A stretch of 64,000 bases of DNA. It comes from Oceanirhabdus seepicola. GTDB taxonomy: Bacteria > Bacillota > Clostridia > Clostridiales > Clostridiaceae. Positions within the stretch are counted from its first letter, which is position 1, and the number at the start of each line of letters is the position of its first letter. The stretch lies in assembly GCF_023684385.1 (NCBI RefSeq), contig NZ_JAGSOJ010000006.1, positions 186,001-250,000 on the forward strand. Reading direction: 5' to 3'. Below are positions 24,948 through 32,175 of the stretch, piece after piece. The notes below the pieces were generated by a model, which was not told where the DNA came from, ran no database searches, and saw only the letters and a list, made by a program, of their open reading frames with translations. A program made the translations under genes and the position numbers.

Positions 24948-25108
24948 TAGAGCAAGAACTGGGTAATCCATCATTTACACCAGCGCACGTTGCATCTCTT
25001 CAAGTAAGTGAGGTTGTAAAGCTACTTATTGGAAGAGGAGAGTTACTTAGAAAGAAAATAATGTTTATTGATATGTTAAATAATGATTATGATATCATTG
25101 AACTTTAG
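24948..25108 (+). CDS. moeB: MoeB/ThiF-family adenylyltransferase, exon 2
   Basis: The last 52 residues of the split E1 enzyme, beginning in the second base of a Val codon and reading VEQELGNPSFTPAHVASLQ, then SEVVKLLIGRGELL and the end NNDYDIIEL. LGNPSFTPA and ASLQVSEVVKLL are the conserved C-terminal block of ThiF/MoeB/HesA proteins. There is no start codon or ribosome binding site suited to independent translation. A stem-loop follows 12 bases after the stop. Confidence 0.9.
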
Positions 25109-25120
25109 AGAAAAAAATCT

Positions 25121-25152
25121 CCCCTAACAAAAATATCTACTTTTGTTAGGGG
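25121..25152. terminator. Stem-loop after moeB exon 2
   Basis: CCCCTAACAAAA (25121-25132) with TTTTGTTAGGGG (25141-25152), a 12-bp perfect stem. The T-tract is better on the minus strand (the complement of 25111-25118) than on the plus strand, so it may act in both directions. Confidence 0.8.
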
Positions 25153-25338
25153 AAATTTATTGCCTACTTAAATTAATTATTCTTCAAGCTTTTCATACCT
25201 TCTTTCAATGAGTTTTTAATAAATTTATCAATTCTATTACAAACTGCATATATCCATTTAGAGGGAATTATTTGATCATAATGAGATATAAAAATGTATC
25301 TCAGTGTGAACTTGAAAATGTGTGGGGTGGGATGGATT

Positions 25339-25800
25339 ATGTCAAAGATAACACAATTTAAAGGTACTATTTGTGAAAAGGGGTATGGACTTATAGCTAA
25401 ATCAGTAATGATAGATACAAACATTTCTATTGGAGCAAAGGCTCTGTATTCATACATATGCGCTTATAATGGAAATGACAGAGGGGCATTCCCAACAAGA
25501 GAAAGAATATTGAAAGAGCTAAAAATCGGTAAAGATTCTTTGCTAAAATATAGAAAAGAGCTTGTTGAAAACGGTTATTTGATAGTTGAAGGAAAGTTTA
25601 AAAGTAATGCATATAATATTGTAACGTGTACAGAAAAATCAGATACTAAAGAGCAGAAACAAAAGGGATGGTACCAAGAGAAGAAAAGTTTATTTAATGA
25701 TTTTGACCAAAGAGCTTATAACGGGATCAATGGACAACCTACTATAAAAGAACTAGAAAAAATGCTCTTAGGATGGTCAAATAAATATGAAAAAGAGTGA
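25339..25800 (+). CDS. Helix-turn-helix (replication-initiator-like) protein
   Basis: A 153-residue protein with a winged-helix domain of the HTH_36/RepA-N type: IGAKALYSYICAYNG, then FPTRERILKELKIGKDSLLKYRKELVENGYL, where the second is the recognition helix. Such domains occur in plasmid replication initiators and in stand-alone phage or island proteins. The remainder is short and lysine-rich, so a full initiator is unlikely. The start ATG 25339 follows GGGGTGGGA; an in-frame upstream start has no better site. It is isolated, with its own terminator. Confidence 0.7.
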   Translation: MSKITQFKGTICEKGYGLIAKSVMIDTNISIGAKALYSYICAYNGNDRGAFPTRERILKELKIGKDSLLKYRKELVENGYLIVEGKFKSNAYNIVTCTEKSDTKEQKQKGWYQEKKSLFNDFDQRAYNGINGQPTIKELEKMLLGWSNKYEKE

Positions 25801-25901
25801 AGAATTTTCAGCATGTGTTATTGATTAACTTGAGAATATAATGCTACGCGTATTATTGTATTGTAGATGATTAATTTGAAAATAGAAATTTATATTATGT
25901 G

Positions 25902-25951
25902 AGAATACTGAAATTAAGCTAGGGCAATATCTTAATATCAGTATTCTTTTG
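25902..25951 (+). terminator. Rho-independent terminator
   Basis: A 17-bp stem with one mismatch, AGAATACTGAAATTAAG (25902-25918) with 25931-25947, and a 12-base loop followed by T residues. It lies 100 bases after the HTH gene. Confidence 0.8.
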
Positions 25952-26080
25952 CTTTATTGTAAACCATAAATAGTGGAAATTGATACAGAGAAAATAATTA
26001 CTTTTTATGGTAAAATAGGATATAATACAATAAATATGCAAGTGTTTGAAATGTGAAGCAGAAAACAGGAGGCAATGTCA

Positions 26081-26767
26081 TTGAGTGATGATAATAAAAA
26101 GTTGTTTAAATATCTAGGAATTATATTCATAGGAGTATTACTAACATATAAACTTCCTCATGATTCATATTCTATAAGTCAATATATTTTAAGTCCAATA
26201 AGGTATAAAAATAGCGTGATTTATCTTTCAGGGATAATACCCTTGGTGACATTCATTATTGGTATAAAAGGTATTTTTAGTTTAGAAAGATTTGAAAATA
26301 AGAGCAAAATACTAATTTTTTTATTAATAGTAATGATTATAATACCAATAATGAATTGGTCATTAGATTTCACTAGAACAAATTATCATTGGTTAAAGAG
26401 AGATGGATTAAAAGCTGTACACATAGCACAGTCAGATATTAATTTAGGACATTCTAATGAAGAATTGACTATAAATTTTAAATTAGAATTAATAGATTAT
26501 AGTAGAAGTCGAAATGAATTTAAAATTAAGGTGTATTTACCAAAATCTTTAAGTGACTATGTTGGAAAAGAATTTTATGAATTCGAAAAAGATTATAGAA
26601 CTTATGGTAATAGAAGCACATTAAATGTAACGGAACAAATAGTTGTTAAATTAGATAATGATTATACACCAAATAGTTTATTTAAGACTCAATGGTATTG
26701 GGAAGATGTTGTGTATGAGTTATATAATAAAAAAGAAGAGATTAGAATTATAGAACATGGTTTTTAA
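26081..26767 (+). CDS. Membrane protein of unknown function with extracytoplasmic domain
   Basis: About 228 residues. Three hydrophobic segments lie at about 10-27, 48-66 and 80-98, followed by a 130-residue hydrophilic domain rich in beta-like, Tyr/Asn/Lys-rich sequence (LTINFKLELIDYSRSRNEFK), probably outside the membrane. I do not recognise the family. TTG 26081 is the likely start because AGGAGG is 8 bases upstream; an ATG at 26075 would be only two bases from it. A promoter-like AAAATAGGATATAAT lies near 26011-26030. Confidence 0.6.
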   Translation: MSDDNKKLFKYLGIIFIGVLLTYKLPHDSYSISQYILSPIRYKNSVIYLSGIIPLVTFIIGIKGIFSLERFENKSKILIFLLIVMIIIPIMNWSLDFTRTNYHWLKRDGLKAVHIAQSDINLGHSNEELTINFKLELIDYSRSRNEFKIKVYLPKSLSDYVGKEFYEFEKDYRTYGNRSTLNVTEQIVVKLDNDYTPNSLFKTQWYWEDVVYELYNKKEEIRIIEHGF

Positions 26768-26782
26768 GTGAATATAATAGAA

Positions 26783-26834
26783 AGGAAGTGAGTATTTAGT
26801 GGGTTTGTGTACGTATAATACACGCTTCCTCTAA
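26783..26834 (+). promoter_or_regulatory. Leader hairpin with an 11-codon ORF before the HAD gene
   Basis: GGAAGTGAGTATT (from 26784) pairs with AATACACGCTTCC (to 26830), 11-12 of 13 positions with one G-U pair. The left arm is also a good ribosome binding site (AGGAAGTGAG) for a tiny frame at 26799-26834: GTG GGT TTG TGT ACG TAT AAT ACA CGC TTC CTC TAA. That frame is in phase with the HAD gene, separated from it by the TAA and three codons. Confidence 0.4.
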
Positions 26835-26843
26835 AAATAATAT

Positions 26844-27392
26844 ATGAAAGTAGCATTTATTGATTTACAAGGAACATTAGGGGGAGATCCTTTAGGACAC
26901 GTTGGAGACTTTGAATTCTATCCATTTTCTATTGAAGCAATCAAGTTGTTAAATCAGAATGGTATTCTTGCAATAGTTCTTACGAATCAGAGTAGGATTT
27001 CTAAAGGTGAACTTACAATGAAAGAATATAATCAAAAGATTATGCACATTAAGGATGATTTAAAAGAACAAGGGGCGTATTTTGATGAGGTGTACTGCTG
27101 TCCTCATTCTAGAGAAGATAAATGTGAATGTAAGAAGCCTTTAAAGGGAATGGCAAAAACAGCTGCGAGAGACTTCAATATAAACCTTGAGGAAAGCTAT
27201 GTTATAGGAGATATGGGAATGACAGATATGCTTCTGGCTAAGGAAATAGGTGCAAAAGGGGTGTTGGTTCTCACAGGTGTAGGAGTAGGAAGTCTGAATG
27301 AATTTAGACATACATGGAAAGATATTGAACCTGCACATGTTGCAGATAATGTATTAGAAGCAGTTAAGTGGATAATAGATGATAGCAAATAA
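26844..27392 (+). CDS. HAD-IIIA family phosphatase (GmhB/HisB-N-like) with altered DxD motif
   Basis: A 182-residue HAD hydrolase of subfamily IIIA. Motif I reads FIDLQGTL: the nucleophile Asp is present but the usual second Asp (acid/base) is Gln. Motif II is VLTNQSRI, motif III the Lys in CECKKPLKG, and motif IV YVIGDMGMTD. The Zn-binding-like CCPHSREDKCECKKP is as in D,D-heptose bisphosphate phosphatases. Reduced or different activity is expected with Gln at that position. The ATG lacks a good ribosome binding site of its own; translation may come from the leader frame upstream. The substrate is unknown. Confidence 0.75.
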   Translation: MKVAFIDLQGTLGGDPLGHVGDFEFYPFSIEAIKLLNQNGILAIVLTNQSRISKGELTMKEYNQKIMHIKDDLKEQGAYFDEVYCCPHSREDKCECKKPLKGMAKTAARDFNINLEESYVIGDMGMTDMLLAKEIGAKGVLVLTGVGVGSLNEFRHTWKDIEPAHVADNVLEAVKWIIDDSK

Positions 27393-27441
27393 ATAAAGTT
27401 ATCAAAGAATTTTTAAATCAAAAATAAAAACTTTTATCAGT

Positions 27442-27490
27442 GAATACTTAAATTAGAATTCTAACTTAATTAAAGTATTCTTTTATTTTT
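27442..27490 (+). terminator. Rho-independent terminator after the HAD gene
   Basis: GAATACTT (from 27442) pairs with AAGTATTC (to 27480) with further internal pairing around TTAGAATTCTAA, followed by TTTTATTTTT. Confidence 0.75.
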
Positions 27491-27511
27491 ATTGTAAACA
27501 CTTGAAATAAT

Positions 27512-27566
27512 ATTGTAAACCTTAATTAATTAACTGGTTGACAATGGGTGAGAGTTATTATATTAT
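27512..27566 (+). promoter_or_regulatory. BirA operator overlapping the bioY-bioD-bioA promoter
   Basis: TTGTAAACC (27513-27521), 14 bases, GGTTGACAA (27536-27544): the BirA biotin-operator pattern. The right half contains the -35 TTGACA (27538-27543), followed after 17 bp by -10 TATTAT (27561-27566). Biotin-loaded BirA should block this promoter. Site and promoter are seen; the repressor is inferred and birA is not in this window. Confidence 0.88.
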
Positions 27567-27631
27567 AAATATGTAAATCTGAATTAAAACTGATTTACAA
27601 AGCTTCGAAAGGAGCTTTAATTATAATTTGA

Positions 27632-27663
27632 TTGTAAACCACGAAATGAAAATGGGTTTACGA
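27632..27663 (+). promoter_or_regulatory. Second BirA-like operator upstream of bioY
   Basis: TTGTAAACC (27632-27640), 14 bases, GGTTTACGA (27655-27663): same half-sites and same spacing as the first operator, but downstream of the promoter and directly before the AAAGGAGG site of bioY. A roadblock or second promoter control is possible. A hairpin GTAAATC/GATTTAC lies between the two sites (around 27573-27597). Confidence 0.75.
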
Positions 27664-27675
27664 AAGGAGGGCATA

Positions 27676-28263
27676 ATGAATAAAACAATTACAGTTAGAA
27701 ATATGATTTTAGTTTCATTATTCGCTGCATTGACGGCTATAGGTGCATTTATTAGTATACCTATACCATATGTTCCGTTCACTTTGCAATTTTTATTCTG
27801 TGCTTTTGCTGGTATTTTACTTGGATCTAAGTTGGGGTTTCTGTCGCAATTATTATATGTTCTTATAGGCTTAGCGGGAGCGCCGGTATTCACTAAAGGA
27901 GGAGGAATTGGATATGTGTTTCAACCAACCTTTGGATATCTTTTAGGATTTATTGCAGCAGGATTTTTAATAGGAAAGGTTATAGAGATGCAAAAGAAGA
28001 TAAACTTCATTACAGTTTTCATAGCTTCTTTAATTGGATTAGGGGGAGTATACATATTAGGAGTTCCATATTTGTATTATGCGCTGAAGTATTTTGTAGG
28101 CACACCTATAAGTTGGGCAACAGCTATAAAGGCTGGGTTTATTGTTTGTGTTGGTGGAGATTTAGTTACATGTGGAATAGTAGCATTTATATCACCAGCA
28201 ATTTTAAAAGGGCTTAAGGCAGCAGGCGTTAAAACTTATAATCTTAGCAAAAATTGGGAATAA
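27676..28263 (+). CDS. bioY: Biotin transporter BioY (S component)
   Basis: A 195-residue integral membrane protein with six hydrophobic segments; the substrate-binding component of an ECF-type biotin importer. Family signatures are FAALTAIGAFISIPIPYVPFTLQ, here FTLQFLFCAFAGILLG, and KGGGIGYVFQPTFGYLLGF. The start ATG 27676 follows AAAGGAGG; an upstream in-frame start lies in the operator region. ECF energising subunits are not in the window. It forms an operon with bioD and bioA and has a paralogue at 34153. Confidence 0.95.
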   Translation: MNKTITVRNMILVSLFAALTAIGAFISIPIPYVPFTLQFLFCAFAGILLGSKLGFLSQLLYVLIGLAGAPVFTKGGGIGYVFQPTFGYLLGFIAAGFLIGKVIEMQKKINFITVFIASLIGLGGVYILGVPYLYYALKYFVGTPISWATAIKAGFIVCVGGDLVTCGIVAFISPAILKGLKAAGVKTYNLSKNWE

Positions 28264-28320
28264 AGTTTTTCGAGTTCCTCTGTTAAGGGCAATGGTGGAT
28301 TTTGATGATGAGGTGAACAT

Positions 28321-29037
28321 ATGAGAAGTGGAATTTTTGTTTCAGGTACTGATACTGATGTAGGAAAAAGTGTTGTTTCAGCAATGTTGTTGTACATGCT
28401 TAGAGAAAATGGAATAAATGCTTGTTATTTTAAGGCTGCTTTGAGTGGAGCGTTACGAGAAGGTGATATGCTGATTCCTGGAGATGGAAGATTTGTTTTG
28501 GAATTTGCTGGTGTTAAGGAAAAATATGATAGGATTATTCCTCATATCTATGAAATACCTGTGTCACCGCATCTTGCTGGAAGGATAGAAGGTAATCGGG
28601 TAAGCCGTGATGAGATTATTAGGAAATATAATGAGCTTAAAGAAGCTTATGATTATATTCTTGTTGAGGGAGCAGGCGGATTGATTGTTCCTCTTAATGA
28701 CCAAGGATACATGACAAGGGATCTTATAAATGATCTTGAACTTGATGTTATTTTAGTTTCAAGAGCTGGAGTGGGTACAATTAATCATACATCATTATCT
28801 ATGGAATATGCAAAAGATGTGGGTATAAATATTCAAGGGGTAATTTTAAATGGATACTCTGAGGAAAATGTCGCTCATGTAGATAATGCTAAAATGATTG
28901 AAAAAATAAATGACGCAAAGATAATAATGAAGGTTCCAGAATTAATAGGAGTAGATGTTGAAAATTTGGAATTTGGAAATCTAAAAGAAATGTGCATAAA
29001 GTTATTTAGTGAAGAAATCCTAAAGGAGCTGAAGTAG
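28321..29037 (+). CDS. bioD: Dethiobiotin synthetase
   Basis: A 238-residue BioD: closes the ureido ring of DAPA with CO2 and ATP to give dethiobiotin. The P-loop is GTDTDVGKS, and VEGAGGLIVPL is the second nucleotide/substrate motif. Length is normal. GAGGTGAAC precedes the ATG. Its stop codon is immediately followed by the bioA ATG, so the two are coupled. bioB and the pimeloyl genes are not in this window. Confidence 0.96.
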   Translation: MRSGIFVSGTDTDVGKSVVSAMLLYMLRENGINACYFKAALSGALREGDMLIPGDGRFVLEFAGVKEKYDRIIPHIYEIPVSPHLAGRIEGNRVSRDEIIRKYNELKEAYDYILVEGAGGLIVPLNDQGYMTRDLINDLELDVILVSRAGVGTINHTSLSMEYAKDVGINIQGVILNGYSEENVAHVDNAKMIEKINDAKIIMKVPELIGVDVENLEFGNLKEMCIKLFSEEILKELK

Positions 29038-30384
29038 ATGAAGAGTTATCAAGAGAAGGATCTTAAATATATATGGCATCCATGTTCGCAGATGAAGGAT
29101 TATGAAGAGTTCCCATCTGTTATCGTAGAAAGGGGAAAAGGAGCATATGTATATGATCTCAATGGTAAGTCGTATATGGATGCTGTTTCATCTTGGTGGG
29201 TAAATTTGTTTGGCCATAGTAATGAAAGAATTAATAGAGCGATAAAGAATCAGATGGATAATATAGAGCATGTGATTTTTGCAAACTTTTCTCATAAAAG
29301 CGCAATAGACTTTGCTGAAAGGATAGTTAAAATAAGCCCTGAGGGATTGAATAAAGTATTTTTTTCGGATAATGGATCATCAGCTATTGAGATTGCTTTA
29401 AAAATGAGTTTTCACTCACATATGTTAAGAGGGAAAGCGGATAAAAAAAGATTTGTTGCTCTCAGTAGTGCCTATCACGGGGAGACATTAGGAGCATTAT
29501 CAGTTGGTGGATTGGATCTGTACAGTGAGGTTTATAAACCTATGCTTTTGAATACCTTTAGAATTGAAAATCCAGATTGTTATAGATGTAAGTATAATAA
29601 ACACAGGGATAGTTGCAAAGCTGAATGTTTTGAGGATATGGAAAAGGTTATAGTTGAGAATCACAGGGAAATAACGGCTGTGATTGTAGAACCTATGGTT
29701 CAAGGAGCTGCAGGTATGAAGATGTACTCACCCGCGTATCTTAAAAAATTGAGAAAGATATGTGATGAATATGATATACACCTGATTGCAGATGAAATTG
29801 CAGTAGGATTTGGGAGAACAGGAAAGATGTTTGCATGTGAACATGCTGAAATATCACCAGATTTTATGGCTATATCTAAAGGTGTATCAGGTGGGTATAT
29901 GGCAATGTCGGCAGTGTTAACAACTGATGAGATATATGACGCATTCTATGCTGATTATTCAGAAGCGAGAGCATTTATACATAGTCATACTTACTCAGGT
30001 AATGCTTTAGCATGTGCAGCTGCATGTGAGGTCCTTGATATTTTTGAAGAAGAGGATATTCTTAAAAAGAATGAAGTGAAAAGTAAAAAGATAAAAGAAC
30101 TAGCACTTAAAAGAGTTAAGGGAAATCCTTATATTGGTGAATATAGACAGTTAGGAATGATAGGAGCCATTGAATTAGTAGAGGATAAGGTTTCTAAGAA
30201 ACAGTTTGATTGGAAGAAAAGAGTGGGATATGATATATACAAGATAGCTATGAGTAAAGGATTAGTACTGAGACCGATAGCAAATGTATTGTATTTCATG
30301 CCTCCATATATAATTGATGATAAAGATATTGATTTTATGGTTAATACCGCTTTTGATTCTATAGAGGAATATTTCAGAAAGTAA
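29038..30384 (+). CDS. bioA: Adenosylmethionine--8-amino-7-oxononanoate aminotransferase
   Basis: A 448-residue PLP enzyme that makes DAPA (7,8-diaminononanoate) from KAPA using SAM as amino donor. Motifs seen: WHPCSQMKDY at the N-terminus, the SYHGETLGA phosphate-binding block, IADEIAVGFGRTG, and the PLP lysine in AISKGVSGGYM. It contains a Cys-rich insert (CYRCKYNKHRDSCKAEC) often seen in clostridial BioA. Zero-base junction with bioD. A very strong terminator closes the operon. Confidence 0.96.
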   Translation: MKSYQEKDLKYIWHPCSQMKDYEEFPSVIVERGKGAYVYDLNGKSYMDAVSSWWVNLFGHSNERINRAIKNQMDNIEHVIFANFSHKSAIDFAERIVKISPEGLNKVFFSDNGSSAIEIALKMSFHSHMLRGKADKKRFVALSSAYHGETLGALSVGGLDLYSEVYKPMLLNTFRIENPDCYRCKYNKHRDSCKAECFEDMEKVIVENHREITAVIVEPMVQGAAGMKMYSPAYLKKLRKICDEYDIHLIADEIAVGFGRTGKMFACEHAEISPDFMAISKGVSGGYMAMSAVLTTDEIYDAFYADYSEARAFIHSHTYSGNALACAAACEVLDIFEEEDILKKNEVKSKKIKELALKRVKGNPYIGEYRQLGMIGAIELVEDKVSKKQFDWKKRVGYDIYKIAMSKGLVLRPIANVLYFMPPYIIDDKDIDFMVNTAFDSIEEYFRK

Positions 30385-30391
30385 TATTAGG

Positions 30392-30457
30392 AGACGGTTC
30401 ATAAATGAACTTGAACATCTAGAGTGGTCAAGTTCATTTATGAACCGTCTTTTTTTC
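30392..30457 (+). terminator. Strong terminator of the bioYDA operon
   Basis: A perfect 23-bp stem (30392-30414 with 30428-30450) with a 13-base loop and eight T residues. It is unusually long for a terminator. Confidence 0.95.
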
Positions 30458-30557
30458 TCAACATTCTAATACAATACTTCTGTATTGGGTAACGAGGAAT
30501 TATGTTGACAAAAACACTTATTTACCTAAAGTGTAATGTAATTGCATTTTAGGGTAA

Positions 30558-30689
30558 TCCTTTGGTGGAGCTACTGCAGGAGAAGTTTGTCTTTTAGATA
30601 ATAGGTTTAAAGCAGGAATTAACATGGCTGGTACACAGTATGGAGATTTACAACAAAATATTCTTTCACAACTATTTATGATTATGTAG
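30558..30689 (+). pseudogene. Remnant of a PAF-acetylhydrolase-like alpha/beta hydrolase
   Basis: A 44-codon open stretch without start codon, reading SFGGATAGEVCLLDNRFKAG and then INMAGTQYG, ending TAG at 30687-30689. SFGGATA is the nucleophile elbow, lacking only the initial GH, and DNRFKAGINMAGTQ is the strand after it in PAF acetylhydrolase-type esterases. A stop (TAA) lies just ahead of it. The rest of the gene is missing, so this is a decayed fragment. Confidence 0.65.
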
Positions 30690-30772
30690 TTTCTTTCTTT
30701 GATCTGTAAAATATAAAATTAACACTTGATATAATGTGGATTTAAGTTAAAAAATAGATTAAAAGTGTTTTG

Positions 30773-30802
30773 TTGACAATGAATTAGTGGGTATAGTATA
30801 CT
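30773..30802 (+). promoter_or_regulatory. Promoter of the 30846 lipoprotein gene
   Basis: -35 TTGACA (30773-30778), 18-bp spacer, -10 TATACT (30797-30802), 44 bases before the start codon. Confidence 0.75.
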
Positions 30803-30845
30803 TAGTTAAGTTTTTTTACACTAATCTAGTGAAGGTGGGACAAGT

Positions 30846-31487
30846 ATGATAAAAAAGGTATTAATGATTATGGGTGTGGTGAGTTTACTTACTTCGTGTG
30901 GTATAAATAAAGAGAAAAATGATATTTCAAAAACAATTAACACTAATGTAATTCAAAAAACAGAAAATAATGATTCGCAGCAGCAAGGAAAAGATACAGC
31001 AACAAAGGGGAATGATAAAAATTATCAAGAGAAAGTGGATAAGAAAGTAGCTTTAGTGGAAGATAATTTCAAGCTGGTAGATCATATTGAAAATTCGAAA
31101 GATTACAAAGAAAAAGAAGGATTTAATCTTGATTTAGAGTCAGATGGTATAATTGAAAAAGGCGAAAATAGCGGTTTAATGATGGGGCAGTCAAGATCAC
31201 AAAAAAAGATTACATTTAGATTCAAAAAATTTAAAGGAAGTTATATATCTTCAGATTTTAGTATAAATAAGGATGATAAGATATTAATAGATTATAACGG
31301 TAAAGTTGAAGAGGGGAACTGTGTTGCGAATATTTTAAATAGTGAATATGAAATTGTTCTATCAATGGAATATTGTGGTGAGAAGACATATGAGTTCACA
31401 AGCGAGAAAAGTGATAGATATACTGTGGAATTTCTAACACAAGAAGCTAAAGATGGAAAAATTACTTTAGAGTTTAGAAATGATTAG
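30846..31487 (+). CDS. Putative lipoprotein of unknown function
   Basis: A 213-residue protein with a lipoprotein signal peptide (lipobox LTSC, Cys18), then a 70-residue low-complexity linker rich in Asn, Lys, Gln and Thr, and a C-terminal beta-rich domain of about 130 residues (KITFRFKKFKGSYISSDFSI, then DRYTVEFLTQEAKDGKITLE). The domain looks like a beta-sandwich of the kind found in surface-exposed lipoproteins. No enzyme motif is seen. It has its own promoter and GGTGGGA site. The next gene follows after 50 bases. Confidence 0.75.
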   Translation: MIKKVLMIMGVVSLLTSCGINKEKNDISKTINTNVIQKTENNDSQQQGKDTATKGNDKNYQEKVDKKVALVEDNFKLVDHIENSKDYKEKEGFNLDLESDGIIEKGENSGLMMGQSRSQKKITFRFKKFKGSYISSDFSINKDDKILIDYNGKVEEGNCVANILNSEYEIVLSMEYCGEKTYEFTSEKSDRYTVEFLTQEAKDGKITLEFRND

Positions 31488-31539
31488 TCTGATTTGAAAA
31501 AATATTAATAGTAATGTGATAAGTAAGGGAGATGTACAG

Positions 31540-32118
31540 ATGAAAGCAGCAATAGTAATAATAGATATTCAGAGATACTTTTTTAGGACTGAAGAGAGAA
31601 GGCTTGCATTGGAAAAGGTGATTAATGGAAGCAATGAGTTAATTTCATATGCAGATGAAATGGGGATTCCAGTCTATCATGTTGTAACTGAACATAAAGC
31701 GGATAAATCTACATGGAACCTTGTTATGCAGAAGCATAATTTCGCTGCATTGATAGAAGGTAGTACTGAAGCTGAAATGTTTCCCCAAGTTATAGTGAAA
31801 AAACATCATAGAAAGATTATGAAAACAAGACAGAGTACTTTCATAAGAACGGATTTTGAAGAGAGATTGAAAAGTGAAGGTATTGATACATTAATAATAG
31901 GTGGGGTCTTTACACATGGATGTGTAGGAAGAACTGCAGTTGATGCATATGAGAGAGATTTCAATGTTATTGTTGCTAAAGATGCTTCTTTTAGTAATCT
32001 TAAAGATCAAGAAAAAGTAATGTTTGATGTAATAACAATAGAACAGGAACAGTTGGCGTTAGATAATAAAGAAATAAAGGATTTATTATTTAACACACAA
32101 GAAGCAAAAAAATTATAA
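31540..32118 (+). CDS. Isochorismatase-family cysteine hydrolase
   Basis: A 192-residue protein of the isochorismatase/nicotinamidase fold. The catalytic triad is visible as Asp in IIDIQRYFF, Lys in the VKKHHRKIMKTRQSTF region and Cys in THGCVGRTAVDAYERDF. Substrates of this family include nicotinamide, isochorismate, N-carbamoyl compounds and hydroxamates; none can be chosen here, but the absence of a DxxxF-H-H metal site argues against nicotinamidase. The start ATG 31540 has AAGGGAGA 8 bases upstream. The gene converges on the MFS gene and shares a terminator with it. Confidence 0.85.
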   Translation: MKAAIVIIDIQRYFFRTEERRLALEKVINGSNELISYADEMGIPVYHVVTEHKADKSTWNLVMQKHNFAALIEGSTEAEMFPQVIVKKHHRKIMKTRQSTFIRTDFEERLKSEGIDTLIIGGVFTHGCVGRTAVDAYERDFNVIVAKDASFSNLKDQEKVMFDVITIEQEQLALDNKEIKDLLFNTQEAKKL

Positions 32119-32145
32119 AAATCTAAATTATACTTACTATAAAAC

Positions 32146-32168
32146 AAAGCCACCCAAAGGGTGGCTTT
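32146..32168. terminator. Bidirectional terminator between convergent genes
   Basis: AAAGCCACCC (32146-32155), AAA loop, GGGTGGCTTT (32159-32168). It serves the hydrolase gene on the plus strand and the MFS gene on the minus strand. Confidence 0.9.
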
Positions 32169-32175
32169 AAAGCAT

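Noticed and set aside
24926..25108. Independent 60-residue gene
   Set aside because: It begins inside the IStron right end with no ribosome binding site; the conserved part is exon 2 of moeB.
25173..25457. 94-codon minus-strand frame
   Set aside because: Overlaps the start of the HTH gene and has no ribosome binding site or recognisable domain.
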